Assembly: GCA_946902985.2 (NCBI GenBank)
Contig: OX336389.2
Location: forward strand, 345,562,444-345,626,443
Reading direction: 5' to 3'
From: Meconema thalassinum
Lineage: Eukaryota; Arthropoda; Insecta; Orthoptera; Tettigoniidae
Length of the DNA: 64,000 bases
Positions 53,728-64,000 of this stretch are shown here, piece after piece. A program made the position numbers and the translations under genes. A model generated the notes under the pieces. It ran no database searches. It was not told where the DNA came from and was given only the letters and a program-made list of their open reading frames with translations. Position 1 is the stretch's first letter; every line of letters starts with the position of its first letter.

Positions 53728-56700
53728 TTATAGCATAAAAGGTAGATGATCTAAATATTCCATTATGGCCTCGATCAATGGAACTACAGGACTATGCATC
53801 AAATTGGACATATTTAATGGTAAGAAATATCCTAAAGATCTTAACTTGTGTAGCATCACCATCCTCGGTGCATTGAAGGCATCACACTGGAAAAACAGAT
53901 GACTCAGTGTGCCACGCGTATTTCCACACACACAACTCGCATTCTCGCGCAGTCCCATTCGTGCCATTTGAACAGGTGTCATGGCATGCTGAAAACGTAA
54001 ACGTATTATGGTAATAATGTGCCGTCTAGTATATTTGCCAACCCGAAACCATGGTATTGTTCGAATCGTAGGTTGTATCGGAAAATAATGACGCGCCTTG
54101 ACGGGACCGATACTATCCCAAATCATTTGCCATTCATGAATTAGCTGTGCATGGATAATGTGCTGGAAGTCTGTATAAGGTACCGCGACATTATAAACTA
54201 CCCCAAACCCCTGTGCTGCCCACTTTGCCATGCGATCGACATCCTCGTTTCCTGGTATCCCCGAATGCCCCGGGATCCAAGTAAGCATAACTTTCTGCTC
54301 CCTAATCTGAAATTCATACAACATTTGAGCTACTTGATACACATACCAATTGTCGGAGCTACTCGGATTCGATATTGCCTGAAGGACACTCATGGAATCC
54401 GTGCAAATCATTGCTGGTGAAAGACTGTTTTGACGTATATACTGACAAGTTTGACGAATGGCAAATACCTCCGCTGTAAAAATCGTTAGATATTTCGGCA
54501 AACTATATGTTCGTATAATCTGTCGATCAGGAGCATAAAAAGCCGCACCCACGCCAGCTGGTGACAAAATTCTTGAGCCTTCTGTATAAAAAAAGGTATA
54601 CTGGGAATATTCATGGACTATTTCCCGAAAGCATCGTAAAAGTACTTGCGGCAAACGCTGATAGCTCCGGAATAGCGCCGGTAAGGAAGTGTACAATATG
54701 TTTGGCTTGGATTGTATGACCTTATATGAAATCGTGTATGGTAAGGGTTTAAGTGTCTGCAGTATATCTGTCCGAAAATCTTTCAAGCCTTCATACGCCT
54801 GTACCAAGGCCGGCTTCTTCAGGCGTGTAAAACGATTTTGCTCATAATACTCCACAAGCAGCTGTACTTTATTGAGAATGGGTGACGCAGACAAGGACAT
54901 TTTAGCTGTCAGGTACTTACTTGCTAAAAATCTCCGTCGTAGGTTCAAAGGTAACTCACCAGATTCAACTAATAATGCACATGTTGGGCTGGACGATAGC
55001 GCCCCTAAAATAATACGTAAAGCGCGATACTGTAACCTGTCAAAAGTGACCAACCTACTATTCGCCATTATGTCATAGAAAAAGCAACCATAATCCATCT
55101 GGGAACGAATAATATTCTTGTATACCGTAAGTAATAAATGAGGATCCGCCCCCCACCTACGCCGTGCTAGCGCTCGAAGAACTTGGAGTCGTTTTTCGAT
55201 TTTCACCGCGAGGATCAGAACCTGGCGCGACCACAGTAATTGGTCATCAACATGTAATCCCAAATATTTGATGCTACGAACTACCTCAATGGCGCCTTGT
55301 TCAAATAAAATTGGAGAGCGATCAACTTGCCTTTGTGGGGTGATAATGATAGCAGCATTCTTACTCGCCGACGTTACAAAGCCGTGATTATGGAACCAAA
55401 TATGGGCTGCAGTTAATGCATCATATAAATCCTGACGACAGCGCTGAATATTATCACGCGAACAATAGATAAGAAAATCATCTGCATATTGTATAATTCG
55501 TGCATGTGGAATAACAACTGATTCCAATGTCTGAGTATACAGAGAAAAAAGAATACCGCTTAAAATATCTCCTTGAGGCAATCCACGAGACGTCTGACGG
55601 TTATCCAATACACCAGATGGGGTGTGTAAAACTAGACGACGATGATGTAAAAAATTCCTTATTAAACATATGATAGGTAAAGGGAAAAGCAGTTCCCCTA
55701 GGCGATGTTGTAATATGACCGGATCCACTGCATCATAGGCCCCCTGAATATCCAAACATACAGCAATCGTGTGTTGTTTACGAGCTTTCGCTAATAATAT
55801 ATCCGTCAAGAAAATCGTAAGCGCGTCGATTGTTCCTAACCGTTTACGAAATGCAAATTGTGATCTTGAAAACAAATTATAATACTCCATACACCATTGC
55901 AATCTACGTAATAATATATTTTGAAATAATTTTCTTAAACACGAACCGAGATTAATTCCACGATAGCTGAGGGGGTCTCGGGCATCTTTCAAAGGTTTTA
56001 ATATCGGTAGAACTTCAAAGTTATTCCATTCCGCAGGATATGTCCCATTTGTCAATACCTTATTGTATAAATCAAGCAAGACCGTCAGTGCGCGGTCCGG
56101 GAGATGGGCAAGCATCCCATACGTTATGTAATCCAGACCCGGGCTCGTGGATGTCGTATGACGCAACACCGTCACGATATCATGACGTGTGATTGGGTAT
56201 TGTAAACACTGAAACTTATTCGAAGTCAAAAACGATTGTACCGATACATGACCAGAAACTGAATCGGGCGTTAGGGAATGATAAAAAATTTGAAAACCTG
56301 TAGGCGTGAGACCCGTACGTAGACGAGAGCTACGCGTATTTGATAATTGTTTGACCAATGACCATAAGGTGGTTAAAGAAGTATGTGAATTAAATGTACT
56401 GATATGTTTTTGCCACGCCAACCGTCGTTTTTCATTAAATGTCTTCTGCAGTTGCGCAGTGAGACGTTTGTAACTTAGATAATTATCAACCGTCCCATGT
56501 ATTCGATATCGTTTTAAAAGTGCCTTCCTCCTACGCACAAGCAAAACACACTCTGCATCCCACCAATGGACCGTGCCCGGATGCTGTGACGCAGACAATG
56601 TTAAAATGCGCTGTGGGTGATATCGATCAAGAAAGCTTTGTATTATCTGTAATAAGGAATTATACTGGTGATACGTCGATGTCCGAGAAGTCCCCAAACC

Positions 56701-57435
56701 ATCATTTATAAAATGTTGAAAAAGGTCATAATCGAGATGCCTTAAATTCCGCTTTACGGTAAAATGACATGGTCTCTCAAGATTCTCGCCAGATTTCGCA
56801 TAGTATATTAGAATTGGAAAATGATCACTTTGATGTGTGTCCCCCAATGTGCGCCATTCCAAACGATGAGCAATATCTGCTGTGGTAATGGTCAAATCTA
56901 CCGCACTCTTTGGACGCCCCGGTGGAGTTATACGAGTAGGCGACCCATCATTGAGAATATTCAAAGCATAGGTTTGAATTGCGTGCACAATGTGTCTACC
57001 TTTTGGATTGACTCGCTCACTGCCCCAAAGACCATGATGGGCATTGAAATCCCCAAGAACTATATGTTTCGGAGATTGTACAATATAGTTGAAATACATT
57101 GACCATTGACGTTGTGATCCCTGAACTTGGGGTGGGCAATATAAATTACTAAAAATAGTAGTACCGATTTGAAAACACTGATGAAAACTTCTGGGTAATA
57201 GATAAGAAATCGGGATCTCGGTAAAGGGAATATCATTTCGAATGAGGGTACTTATGCCGCCATAACCAGGCCCATCTTCTCTCACAATAGTATATAGTGG
57301 TATCGTAAATCTATAGGGTGGTGATAACCAAGTTTCTTGTAAAAAAGTAACATCTGGGTTATAGTCGGCAATTAATTTGAGTAATTCATGTCTCTTGTTG
57401 ACAATACTCCTGCAATTCCATTGAAGTATCCACAC
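53728..57435 (-). CDS. I-like ORF2: endonuclease, reverse transcriptase, RNase H
   Basis: 1235 codons, intact. Endonuclease residues 1-215: WILQWNCRSI, FLQETWL, IVLGDFNAHHGLWG, HQSDHFPI. RT about 420-760: SPGLDYITYGMLAHLP, YRGINLGSCLRKLF, QFAFRKRLGTIDAL, CLDIQGAYDAV, GLPQGDILSGILFSLY and catalytic QYADDFLIYC near 649. RNase H about 945-1080: FFYTEGSR near 950, TAEVFAIRQ, CTDSMSVLQAI near 1013, WIPGHSGIPGNEDVDRMAK near 1065. A CXC...H...C knuckle (CVCGNTRGTLSHLFFQC) sits near 1170. The first RNase H acidic residue, normally Asp in YTDGS, is Glu. Copies the element by target-primed reverse transcription. Confidence 0.93.
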   Translation of the reverse strand: MWILQWNCRSIVNKRHELLKLIADYNPDVTFLQETWLSPPYRFTIPLYTIVREDGPGYGGISTLIRNDIPFTEIPISYLLPRSFHQCFQIGTTIFSNLYCPPQVQGSQRQWSMYFNYIVQSPKHIVLGDFNAHHGLWGSERVNPKGRHIVHAIQTYALNILNDGSPTRITPPGRPKSAVDLTITTADIAHRLEWRTLGDTHQSDHFPILIYYAKSGENLERPCHFTVKRNLRHLDYDLFQHFINDGLGTSRTSTYHQYNSLLQIIQSFLDRYHPQRILTLSASQHPGTVHWWDAECVLLVRRRKALLKRYRIHGTVDNYLSYKRLTAQLQKTFNEKRRLAWQKHISTFNSHTSLTTLWSLVKQLSNTRSSRLRTGLTPTGFQIFYHSLTPDSVSGHVSVQSFLTSNKFQCLQYPITRHDIVTVLRHTTSTSPGLDYITYGMLAHLPDRALTVLLDLYNKVLTNGTYPAEWNNFEVLPILKPLKDARDPLSYRGINLGSCLRKLFQNILLRRLQWCMEYYNLFSRSQFAFRKRLGTIDALTIFLTDILLAKARKQHTIAVCLDIQGAYDAVDPVILQHRLGELLFPLPIICLIRNFLHHRRLVLHTPSGVLDNRQTSRGLPQGDILSGILFSLYTQTLESVVIPHARIIQYADDFLIYCSRDNIQRCRQDLYDALTAAHIWFHNHGFVTSASKNAAIIITPQRQVDRSPILFEQGAIEVVRSIKYLGLHVDDQLLWSRQVLILAVKIEKRLQVLRALARRRWGADPHLLLTVYKNIIRSQMDYGCFFYDIMANSRLVTFDRLQYRALRIILGALSSSPTCALLVESGELPLNLRRRFLASKYLTAKMSLSASPILNKVQLLVEYYEQNRFTRLKKPALVQAYEGLKDFRTDILQTLKPLPYTISYKVIQSKPNILYTSLPALFRSYQRLPQVLLRCFREIVHEYSQYTFFYTEGSRILSPAGVGAAFYAPDRQIIRTYSLPKYLTIFTAEVFAIRQTCQYIRQNSLSPAMICTDSMSVLQAISNPSSSDNWYVYQVAQMLYEFQIREQKVMLTWIPGHSGIPGNEDVDRMAKWAAQGFGVVYNVAVPYTDFQHIIHAQLIHEWQMIWDSIGPVKARHYFPIQPTIRTIPWFRVGKYTRRHIITIIRLRFQHAMTPVQMARMGLRENASCVCGNTRGTLSHLFFQCDAFNAPRMVMLHKLRSLGYFLPLNMSNLMHSPVVPLIEAIMEYLDHLPFML

Positions 57436-57473
57436 TGCTCCTTAAAAAGAAACGGAAAAGAAACCCAGTGAAA

Positions 57474-58874
57474 TTAATGACCCAAGGTCATGTTGTCTTT
57501 CCGTACTGATTTTCCTAACGGGGGTAACAAAGGTAATACCCTATCTAACAAATTTTTGACACAATGCGCCCATTGCGCATTATGCCCTAACAATTCTATA
57601 AGTTTCGTGAATTCTGCCAAAATAGTTTTGGTAGGCTCCGATTCAGGCGAACCTGAACCTGCCCCTGTATTGTATAGAGAACTGGTCTCCATCGTCTTAG
57701 CTTCGAAGACCGGAGGAGACTTTTCCAATCGCGGTTGTTGAAAAATCTGACAATAAGCGTTCCTATCATAACCCAACGGCTGGACCACTTTAGGGGCCGC
57801 GTGAACTATTTCTGTAAACTTGCGCTTACGTGCCGGCTCATGCTGTCGGACACTTGGAACTGGACTTAAAGCAGGAAATTGTTGGGGTACAGTTAATGGA
57901 TTAAATGCGGGCCCCCTTTGACCTTTCATGATTTCATTATATGATTTATTTTCCACACACATTCTTCTTTTTATCTCAACTTGCTGTTGATTGATTTCGC
58001 AGCGAATGGCACCCGCTGGGTGATTCTCTGCACAATTGGCACATTTGGCTAATACTTCCTTGCATTCCATAGTAAAGTGTTCCGCTGCACAATTGCCACA
58101 GCGTGGGGCTCGCGCCCGACAATGTAACTGTACGTGCCCGTAGCGTTGACACTTAGTGCAACGTAGGGGCGAGAAGATATACAATTGAACTTCCAGCATT
58201 ACATTAAATATACTGACATATGGCGGAAGGTTCTGTGTCTCAAAAAATATTTTCACCGTTCCAGTAGCTATCCGCTCCGTCTGTCCATCTATCGTTCTAT
58301 TACGAAAGAAGCGCTGTACCCGTAAAATGGGAACAGGAGCCTCGAGATACTTAATTAATTCCTCATTTGTAAGTGAGGTGTCGACCCCGCGCACCAGTCC
58401 AACCCGTTGGACATTGGAGGATGGTATAAAAGCAGTCAAATTCCTCTCCCGGAGGATCTTATTTTCCAAAAAAACATTAGCTTCACGATAGGTTGCGAAT
58501 TGTATTTGGATTCTATTGCGACCCTTCTTCTGAATTTCACGTATACCTGGTATTTTGCGGTCATAGAATAGCCGACCCAAGGCCATTGGATGTAAATTTC
58601 CAACGGCCTGAGCCCCCTCTCCCTGAACAAATACGATATATGGTCCAGTATGAAGGTGTGGATACCGATATTCCGTGGCCGGGGTTCGTGCTTGTTCCTG
58701 AGAGGATCCCGTTATCGGGGTCGTTGTTTCCTGAGTGGAAGTAGTCGGTTGATCATTAACGAGTGATATTCCCTCCATAGGGACGATACCATCCACTATA
58801 ACATTGCCGATATTGTCTGGGGGTAGCCCCATCAACGTCCCATCACTCTGGGCCGCCATCTCGACCGCACCCAA
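57474..58874 (-). CDS. I-like ORF1: gag-like protein with zinc knuckles
   Basis: 466 codons, intact. Residues about 80-230 resemble the RRM-like region of LINE gag proteins (YIVFVQGEGAQAVGNLHPMALGRLF; RGVDTSLTNEELIKYL). Three cysteine knuckles follow at about 237-290: CTKCQRYGHVQLHC, CGNCAAEHFTMEC and CANCAENHPAGAIRC. The C-terminal third is low complexity with a helical end (LAEFTKLIELLGHNAQWAHCVKNLL). It binds element RNA and forms the RNP. The start at 58874 lies 86 bases inside the element; no earlier ATG is in frame. Confidence 0.88.
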   Translation of the reverse strand: MGAVEMAAQSDGTLMGLPPDNIGNVIVDGIVPMEGISLVNDQPTTSTQETTTPITGSSQEQARTPATEYRYPHLHTGPYIVFVQGEGAQAVGNLHPMALGRLFYDRKIPGIREIQKKGRNRIQIQFATYREANVFLENKILRERNLTAFIPSSNVQRVGLVRGVDTSLTNEELIKYLEAPVPILRVQRFFRNRTIDGQTERIATGTVKIFFETQNLPPYVSIFNVMLEVQLYIFSPLRCTKCQRYGHVQLHCRARAPRCGNCAAEHFTMECKEVLAKCANCAENHPAGAIRCEINQQQVEIKRRMCVENKSYNEIMKGQRGPAFNPLTVPQQFPALSPVPSVRQHEPARKRKFTEIVHAAPKVVQPLGYDRNAYCQIFQQPRLEKSPPVFEAKTMETSSLYNTGAGSGSPESEPTKTILAEFTKLIELLGHNAQWAHCVKNLLDRVLPLLPPLGKSVRKDNMTLGH

Positions 58875-58970
58875 CTATTATATAATACTTAGGACCAGCC
58901 TACGATAGAATGGCACTGCACACCAGAACAACCACTAACGAAACACTAACTGAAAAAGGGTCTAATGTTG

Positions 58971-59220
58971 AGAGCCGACAGAGGCTGTGTTTCTATCTCC
59001 CAAAATTTTAATAATGGCACCCCGTCGTGTTCGTTAAGCCGCCATTTTGGACACGATGACGGCCTAGGGTGGGGGCTTAACGAAGCCCTGAGAATCAAAA
59101 CGATCTAAAATTTTTCCGAGCATGGTCTCCAATCAAAACGTCCCTGATTGGCTGAGCACTTATTGGGTCCTTCCCGCCACACAGCCGCAATCAAATCCGC
59201 CATTAACCTCAATTTAACAT
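58971..59220 (-). promoter_or_regulatory. Putative promoter region of the NSUN5-like gene
   Basis: CG-richer than its surroundings. Contains AAGCCGCCATTTTGG (59036-59050) and CCGCCATTA (59197-59205), both resembling the YY1/ZAP-type GCCGCCAT motif of animal housekeeping promoters. A perfect inverted pair TTCGTTAAGCC / GGCTTAACGAA lies at 59030-59040 and 59074-59084. With the two LINEs removed it would lie only about 300 bp upstream of the exon 1 ATG. No TATA box. It might be bidirectional. Confidence 0.4.
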
Positions 59221-62200
59221 AACCTAAGTTACATAAATTACAAATATTAATATTGTTGGTGAAGGGTGGGTGACTTGTGGATTAGATAAGCCATTTTTAG
59301 TGTTGCCTTCTATAGATTTGTGTTTTTTTGGCAATCTCGTTATCTTGTAGACATTAAGATAAATAGTTATATTTCGGGGGCCTATCACTCAGTAGCGGTT
59401 TATCACAACAGTAGCAACTATTACGAATAGCTGTACTATAGTAAGATTTTTCTGCACCTTCGTGAAATAGTGGCGGTGGTTTGAGATTATTTTTGACTAC
59501 CATTATGGGGTTTTAATAGTTTTTCATAGAGCATTTTTGTTGTTTTGTAGGCATGATTGATTTGACATGTTAGGTCTGCATGTAGCCTACAGTTTTTTTT
59601 CTGGTTTTATGGAATAATGCTCATTCTCATTACCATTAAGTGCAACCATGTTGACCGACTGAAAGACATTGAATATTTCGTTTACTAAGGCAGCACTGAA
59701 ATATGGGTTCCAACACGATATGGATTTGGAACTTATGTTCGCTTAACAAAATAACGATACATCAACAAGTCATCCTTGTAATCTCTGCAAATAATAAAAA
59801 TATTTCCCATCCAATATAGGCCTATTCATGTTGAACGGTAGAAAGTTATCAACCTTTATTAAGGCAACACTGAAAAATTTTCATTTTGATCTAGCATACT
59901 TACTCGGAGTCATCTGCATCAATGTCCCTAGAGGTTCAGTTTTTTTAATTCTCCCTTTCCTATGGTCAAATAACACATGGATGATCCCTATTTTTCTTAA
60001 GGGGATTCAATGATCTTATGCTGAACTAATTAAGAATAGGGCATGTATCAGGATAAAAATAATGTCCATAACCATCAGAAACTTGAGAACACAGATCAGG
60101 AGAATGTTGATCGACCATGGATGCAAGACCAGAAGGTCTTAAAGAGGAGTGTTTCATTTAGAGGCTTGGAACATCATGGTCAAGACCCCTGTACTTGGGT
60201 GTGTGCTCAATTTGTTTGAAAACCCGTTGACAGATCATAAGTTAATCTGTGGCTGGAATCCACTCCGTCCTATGCTAAGCTGTGCGTACTGGGCACCATT
60301 AGTGTTCTGTGACTACTGTAACTGTATCAATTTCTGAAAATTGTGTCATAGGCCTATGCATAGACAAGTCGCTGAGAATGTTCTCTGAATGGTGAATACC
60401 AGTAGGCTAGCCTACTTAGCTGCCTCCTTCACTAGCATTTTCAGGCACCTGGTTAGTTGGTAAAATGAAATAGAAAAATCATTTGAATGATTCAAGTTGT
60501 CCTTGATTGCCCTCGAGGGACAGTGTACCCCATTCCAGATCTTAGTTCAGAATTAGTTCCCTTGACAGAGTTGTAGAAACAGTCACAATATGTATGGTAC
60601 TACTAGACCTAGTACGGTACATGTAGATGGAAGCATTGTGAGACCAACCACTAGGTAGCTTATGTCCCATTAGTTGGGAGTGTTAGGGAATGGGAGACTG
60701 GTTCAACATTTCAGCCTATGTTGTTGTATATTTCATTAATATATGAGATCTAAAAGTGTATCATAGGAATATTAAAGCAAACCATAATATATTACCAGTT
60801 GGTCAATTGGATACAACAATTCAATGAAACATTCTGTTAATAATTAGGAAGTGTCATAGGCAACCAGAGAAGCGACACAAGAAAAAAACCTGAGTCTTCC
60901 AGGCAGTTGTCATCAACTGTATTTCACATAGAGAAGAATGACTAAAATGGTTCCTCATGAAAAAAACAACTGGTCAATGGCTTGAAAGACAGTAGTAAGG
61001 ACTTACATGCTGTCAGTAAAAGTGGAGTTAAGAAAGATGTCTGGAATATTTAAAATCAGTAGTTGATAGCCATGATTTTTAAAATTACCCTAGTTAATTG
61101 CACCTTAATATGATTAGTAGCCTACCGGTATGTGCAAGATTTTAAATGGTAGGTTTTCCTGTGAACCAAAAAACAGCTCTTAACATGGATTATGTTCAGG
61201 TTAGGCCTACAAGTTATTGGGAGGGAGGTTTATTTTACATACCTGTTGCACATATAATGAGCTTCTGATTAGAGCTCTGTGGGAATGTTTAAATGGTTTG
61301 ATGATACAGGATTTATCAAGCCTCTTTCTATGCATCTCTTAAAAACATTTTAACAATTCATAAATTACTGTCATCATTGCTAATGCTGTAATCTGTCATG
61401 TTTATTTATGCTGCATGAGGAATTAGGAGATAGATAGGATAAAATGCAACTGTGTCATGGAAACCTAAGATGTATTTTTATTTCTCAACTTTATTTTCTG
61501 TAGACTCCAACACAGCCCACCACCAGGGAAAAAAAAAGTGTTGGTGATGTTTAATGAGAGCAAATCTTGAAATACTGTGATTTAAGTGGTTGGTATCAAA
61601 AGCTGTATAGGAAAAATGAAAATGTGAAGTCACGCCCAAGTTTATGAAGCCTTGCCAGACTCGGCTGAAATTATCTTCGATGCAAATCAAGTCTCAATAG
61701 TTAAAACTTTAGGACGACCTTTGACATGAGCACTATAATAGGCCTACATTTAGGATCGACATAGCCTGCAGTAGGTCTTGTGCTACTGTATGCACCTGGG
61801 CATGTTTTAAAAAAAACTCAGCCTGCAGGTTAATAACGTAGTATTGTGCCCGTTTAGACCGGAGTCCGCACGACCACATATGCATTTTACCAATAATCAG
61901 TCAGCACGAGAGTCAAAATATCCCGGAGCGCCAGATGGGTTAAAGCAAATCGCAAAAACGACATCAAATTAAAAAAATGCTTTGCTGATTTTTGGCTCAA
62001 TGCAACAATAAGGATAGAAGGAGATTTAATTGGGTGTAACACATCTGGTAAAATTATCTCAGTTTATTTTAAAGTTAAAATCTGACTGCAAAGATGCTCA
62101 AAGCAGCATCATCCACGTGTGGCGATCCACACTCTGATTTACACACAATATACAGAAATTTCCCAAACACATTTGACAATCTTTTTGAAAACACAAGTCC

Positions 62201-64000
62201 GATTAATAGTCCTGTGGACTGTGTTCCAAAATTATTAATATTTAATTCCAGTTCAAAATTAATTGTCTATACTGGAAATAACGTAGATCACTGTTTGACT
62301 ATTTACATGATATTAACACTCGTAGAATAAATGTTTATAGAATTCTTAAACTTTCACTTGTTTTTCCAGTTTCAAAAATATATCGTCGAAAATATTATTA
62401 TCATCGTAGCAACACAAATTATTAACACATATTAATAACATCTGAAAAGTATTTGACCATTGAGCATAGCATCGAAGAACTGTGCGAAGCACAACAACAA
62501 TTAATTGTTCTTCTGACATTAAACATTCGAGAAGTGACTCGATTATGAACTTCAAGTTCCGAACAAAATATATGATTTCTGAATCATCAACTTGATCAAT
62601 AAATGGTTGAACCATTCAACTATTCAATTTTCCACTTGGAATCATTATTATAAAAATATTTATATTCATGGCCATTTTTAGCAACTTTCACAACTTGCAA
62701 TTCTTCGACAGAATGCGGAAATTAGAATTGTAGTTTCATAATAAATTCATTTAGTTCATGGCACTAGGATTGAAAATATCCTTCAAATTATTCGTGGTTA
62801 AAGAATTATTTTTAATTGGCAGTGGCCCATTCTATTATTTGTGTAAGAACACAATATTACAACAACAACGGCAAAGGTCTTCCTTTGAAGAAGAACAAAC
62901 TACTATCATGACAAATCCGGGTTCTAGCAAAATCAAAGTCTAAATGGAATTCGTAAACAAGGTTGAAATAAGAACTGATGGTTTCAAAGAAATAACCTTC
63001 GGGTTATTCATACGACGAAATGTGTGGCTCCAATACTCCTACTATAAACCTGAGCCATCGAACCTGCTATTTGATTGATGCTCGAAAAAAACCTTCATTC
63101 CTGCGACTTAACATGCGCACCTGGGAATGGCATTTCAACTACTCCACACATAAATTATCTTCCCAAAATTTATACAATAAATCAAGCCTCTGCTTGTTAT
63201 CAACACTGGAAGATTAATAAACTTACAAGTTTATTTTATTTTACCATTCAGTTCAACCCGTGAATTTAACCATACTTATGAAAAGCTTTATTTCACTTTC
63301 GAGTGTATTTACGTCATGATTTTATATAAATACAAAAATATCCTATTTGATACAAATATCAATTGCTTCCCGTTTCATGCCTCTCCGTGTTATCTGAAAC
63401 ATATACTTTGCTCATAGCAAATATCAACTGTTCAACCAGAACTGAAATGTTGGTTGAATGCGGGCTTGCGCTAACCACTCTCCTTCGGAAAATCTCCTGT
63501 TCCAAACTAGAAATGATTAAACTACTTCATAGGCTCTTTCTCAATACATATGATTATTAGAAAATATAATATCCAAGAATTATTTAGAAAAATTATGAAA
63601 ATTATTATTATTATTATTAGTGGATTATTATTATTATTATTATTATTATTTATATCATTTTAAATGTGTTTAATTATCATCTCATTATGTGAGAATCCAC
63701 ATGTTCGAACCTTCGAATATGGAAAAAAATATCCATTCCTCAACAAAAATAAATTAACTTTTACAGTTACATCGGGGGTTTTCCGTGGTTTCCTTAAAAT
63801 ATGAAAAAATCAAATAAATGCTCGAAATGCTCGGTCATCGATCCTAAACTGTTCTGAGTGCTGAAAATGCTCAGAATAACTCTAACAAGTCTTGCGTAAA
63901 TCATTGCAAGATTTAAATACGACGAAAAATGTGTTGGTCATCTGCAGAAAAAATAGTTTGTTCCAATTAGCTAGGCATAATATAATTCAAATGTGGCTTA
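59221..64000. other. No gene recognised upstream of the NSUN5-like gene
   Basis: AT-rich. 59640-59710 and 59828-59880 are two related copies of CATGTTGA(C/A)CG...GGCAACACTGAAA repeats. 62090-62620 has open frames of 78 (plus) and 89 codons (minus, 62615-62346, beginning MVQPFIDQVDDSEIIYF) that I cannot assign. (ATT)n runs lie at 63600-63655. Confidence 0.5.
63600..63655. repeat. (ATT)n microsatellite
   Basis: Two runs of ATT/TTA repeats broken by AGTGGA. Confidence 0.9.

Larger units (their letters stand above)
53441..58960 (-). mobile_element. Full-length I-like LINE with both ORFs intact
   Basis: 5,520 bp with a perfect 10-bp duplication, TCTAATGTTG, at 53431-53440 and 58961-58970. 5' UTR of 86 bases, ORF1, 38-base gap, ORF2, 287-base 3' UTR and an (ACA)n tail. 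Endonuclease, RT and RNase H together with a CCHC ORF1 place it in the I superfamily (I/Nimb/Outcast-like). Two uninterrupted ORFs and an exact TSD indicate a very recent insertion. Confidence 0.93.

Overview
This is eukaryotic, almost certainly insect, nuclear DNA. It is AT-rich, intron-bearing and dominated by transposable elements: RTE-, CR1/L2- and I-like LINEs, Penelope-like elements, Tc1/mariner, hAT, MITEs and tRNA-headed SINEs. The size of the intron and the density of repeats suggest a large-genome insect, possibly an orthopteran or other polyneopteran; that placement is inference. No prokaryotic features, CRISPR arrays or rRNA/tRNA genes are visible.

One host gene is recognisable, on the minus strand. 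It is an NSUN5-like (Rcm1 family) 28S rRNA cytosine-C5 methyltransferase. Exon 1 (51416-51550) and exon 2 (21304-21571) join in phase 0 with canonical splice signals, so about 29.8 kb of the window is a single intron. The later catalytic exons were not found and probably lie left of base 1. The likely promoter region is a CG-richer block near 58971-59220, displaced from exon 1 by two LINE insertions.

Layout: 315-3174 RTE-type LINE with 10-bp target duplication; 4520-5330 29-bp minisatellite; 5690-6424 long-TIR MITE; 6735-7709 broken Tc1-like transposase; 8740-16374 two Penelope-like elements head to head, with a second RTE-type LINE and a MITE nested in the left copy; 17690-20715 remnants of LINE, mariner and Penelope; 21304-21571 NSUN5 exon 2; 23950-24477 Penelope 3' end; 27576-31567 CR1/L2-like LINE with intact ORF2 inserted in an older RT remnant; 32691-36396 hAT-type element carrying nested insertions, including a palindrome with hammerhead-like motifs; 37259-38255 SINE with a nested hAT MITE; 38940-42480 LINE remnants and SINEs; 42660-44190 RT remnant with a nested MITE; 45590-50680 inverted-repeat element(s) carrying a ~129-140 bp satellite, with a nested RTE copy; 51416-51550 NSUN5 exon 1; 51760-53398 5'-truncated I-like LINE; 53441-58960 full-length I-like LINE with both ORFs intact; 59221-64000 no recognisable gene.

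Many insertions can be dated relative to each other because target-site duplications are exact and sit inside other elements. The most notable items are the intact I-like LINE beside NSUN5, the Penelope-associated hammerhead-like motifs (including a palindrome with one at each end), and the satellite-bearing inverted-repeat element.
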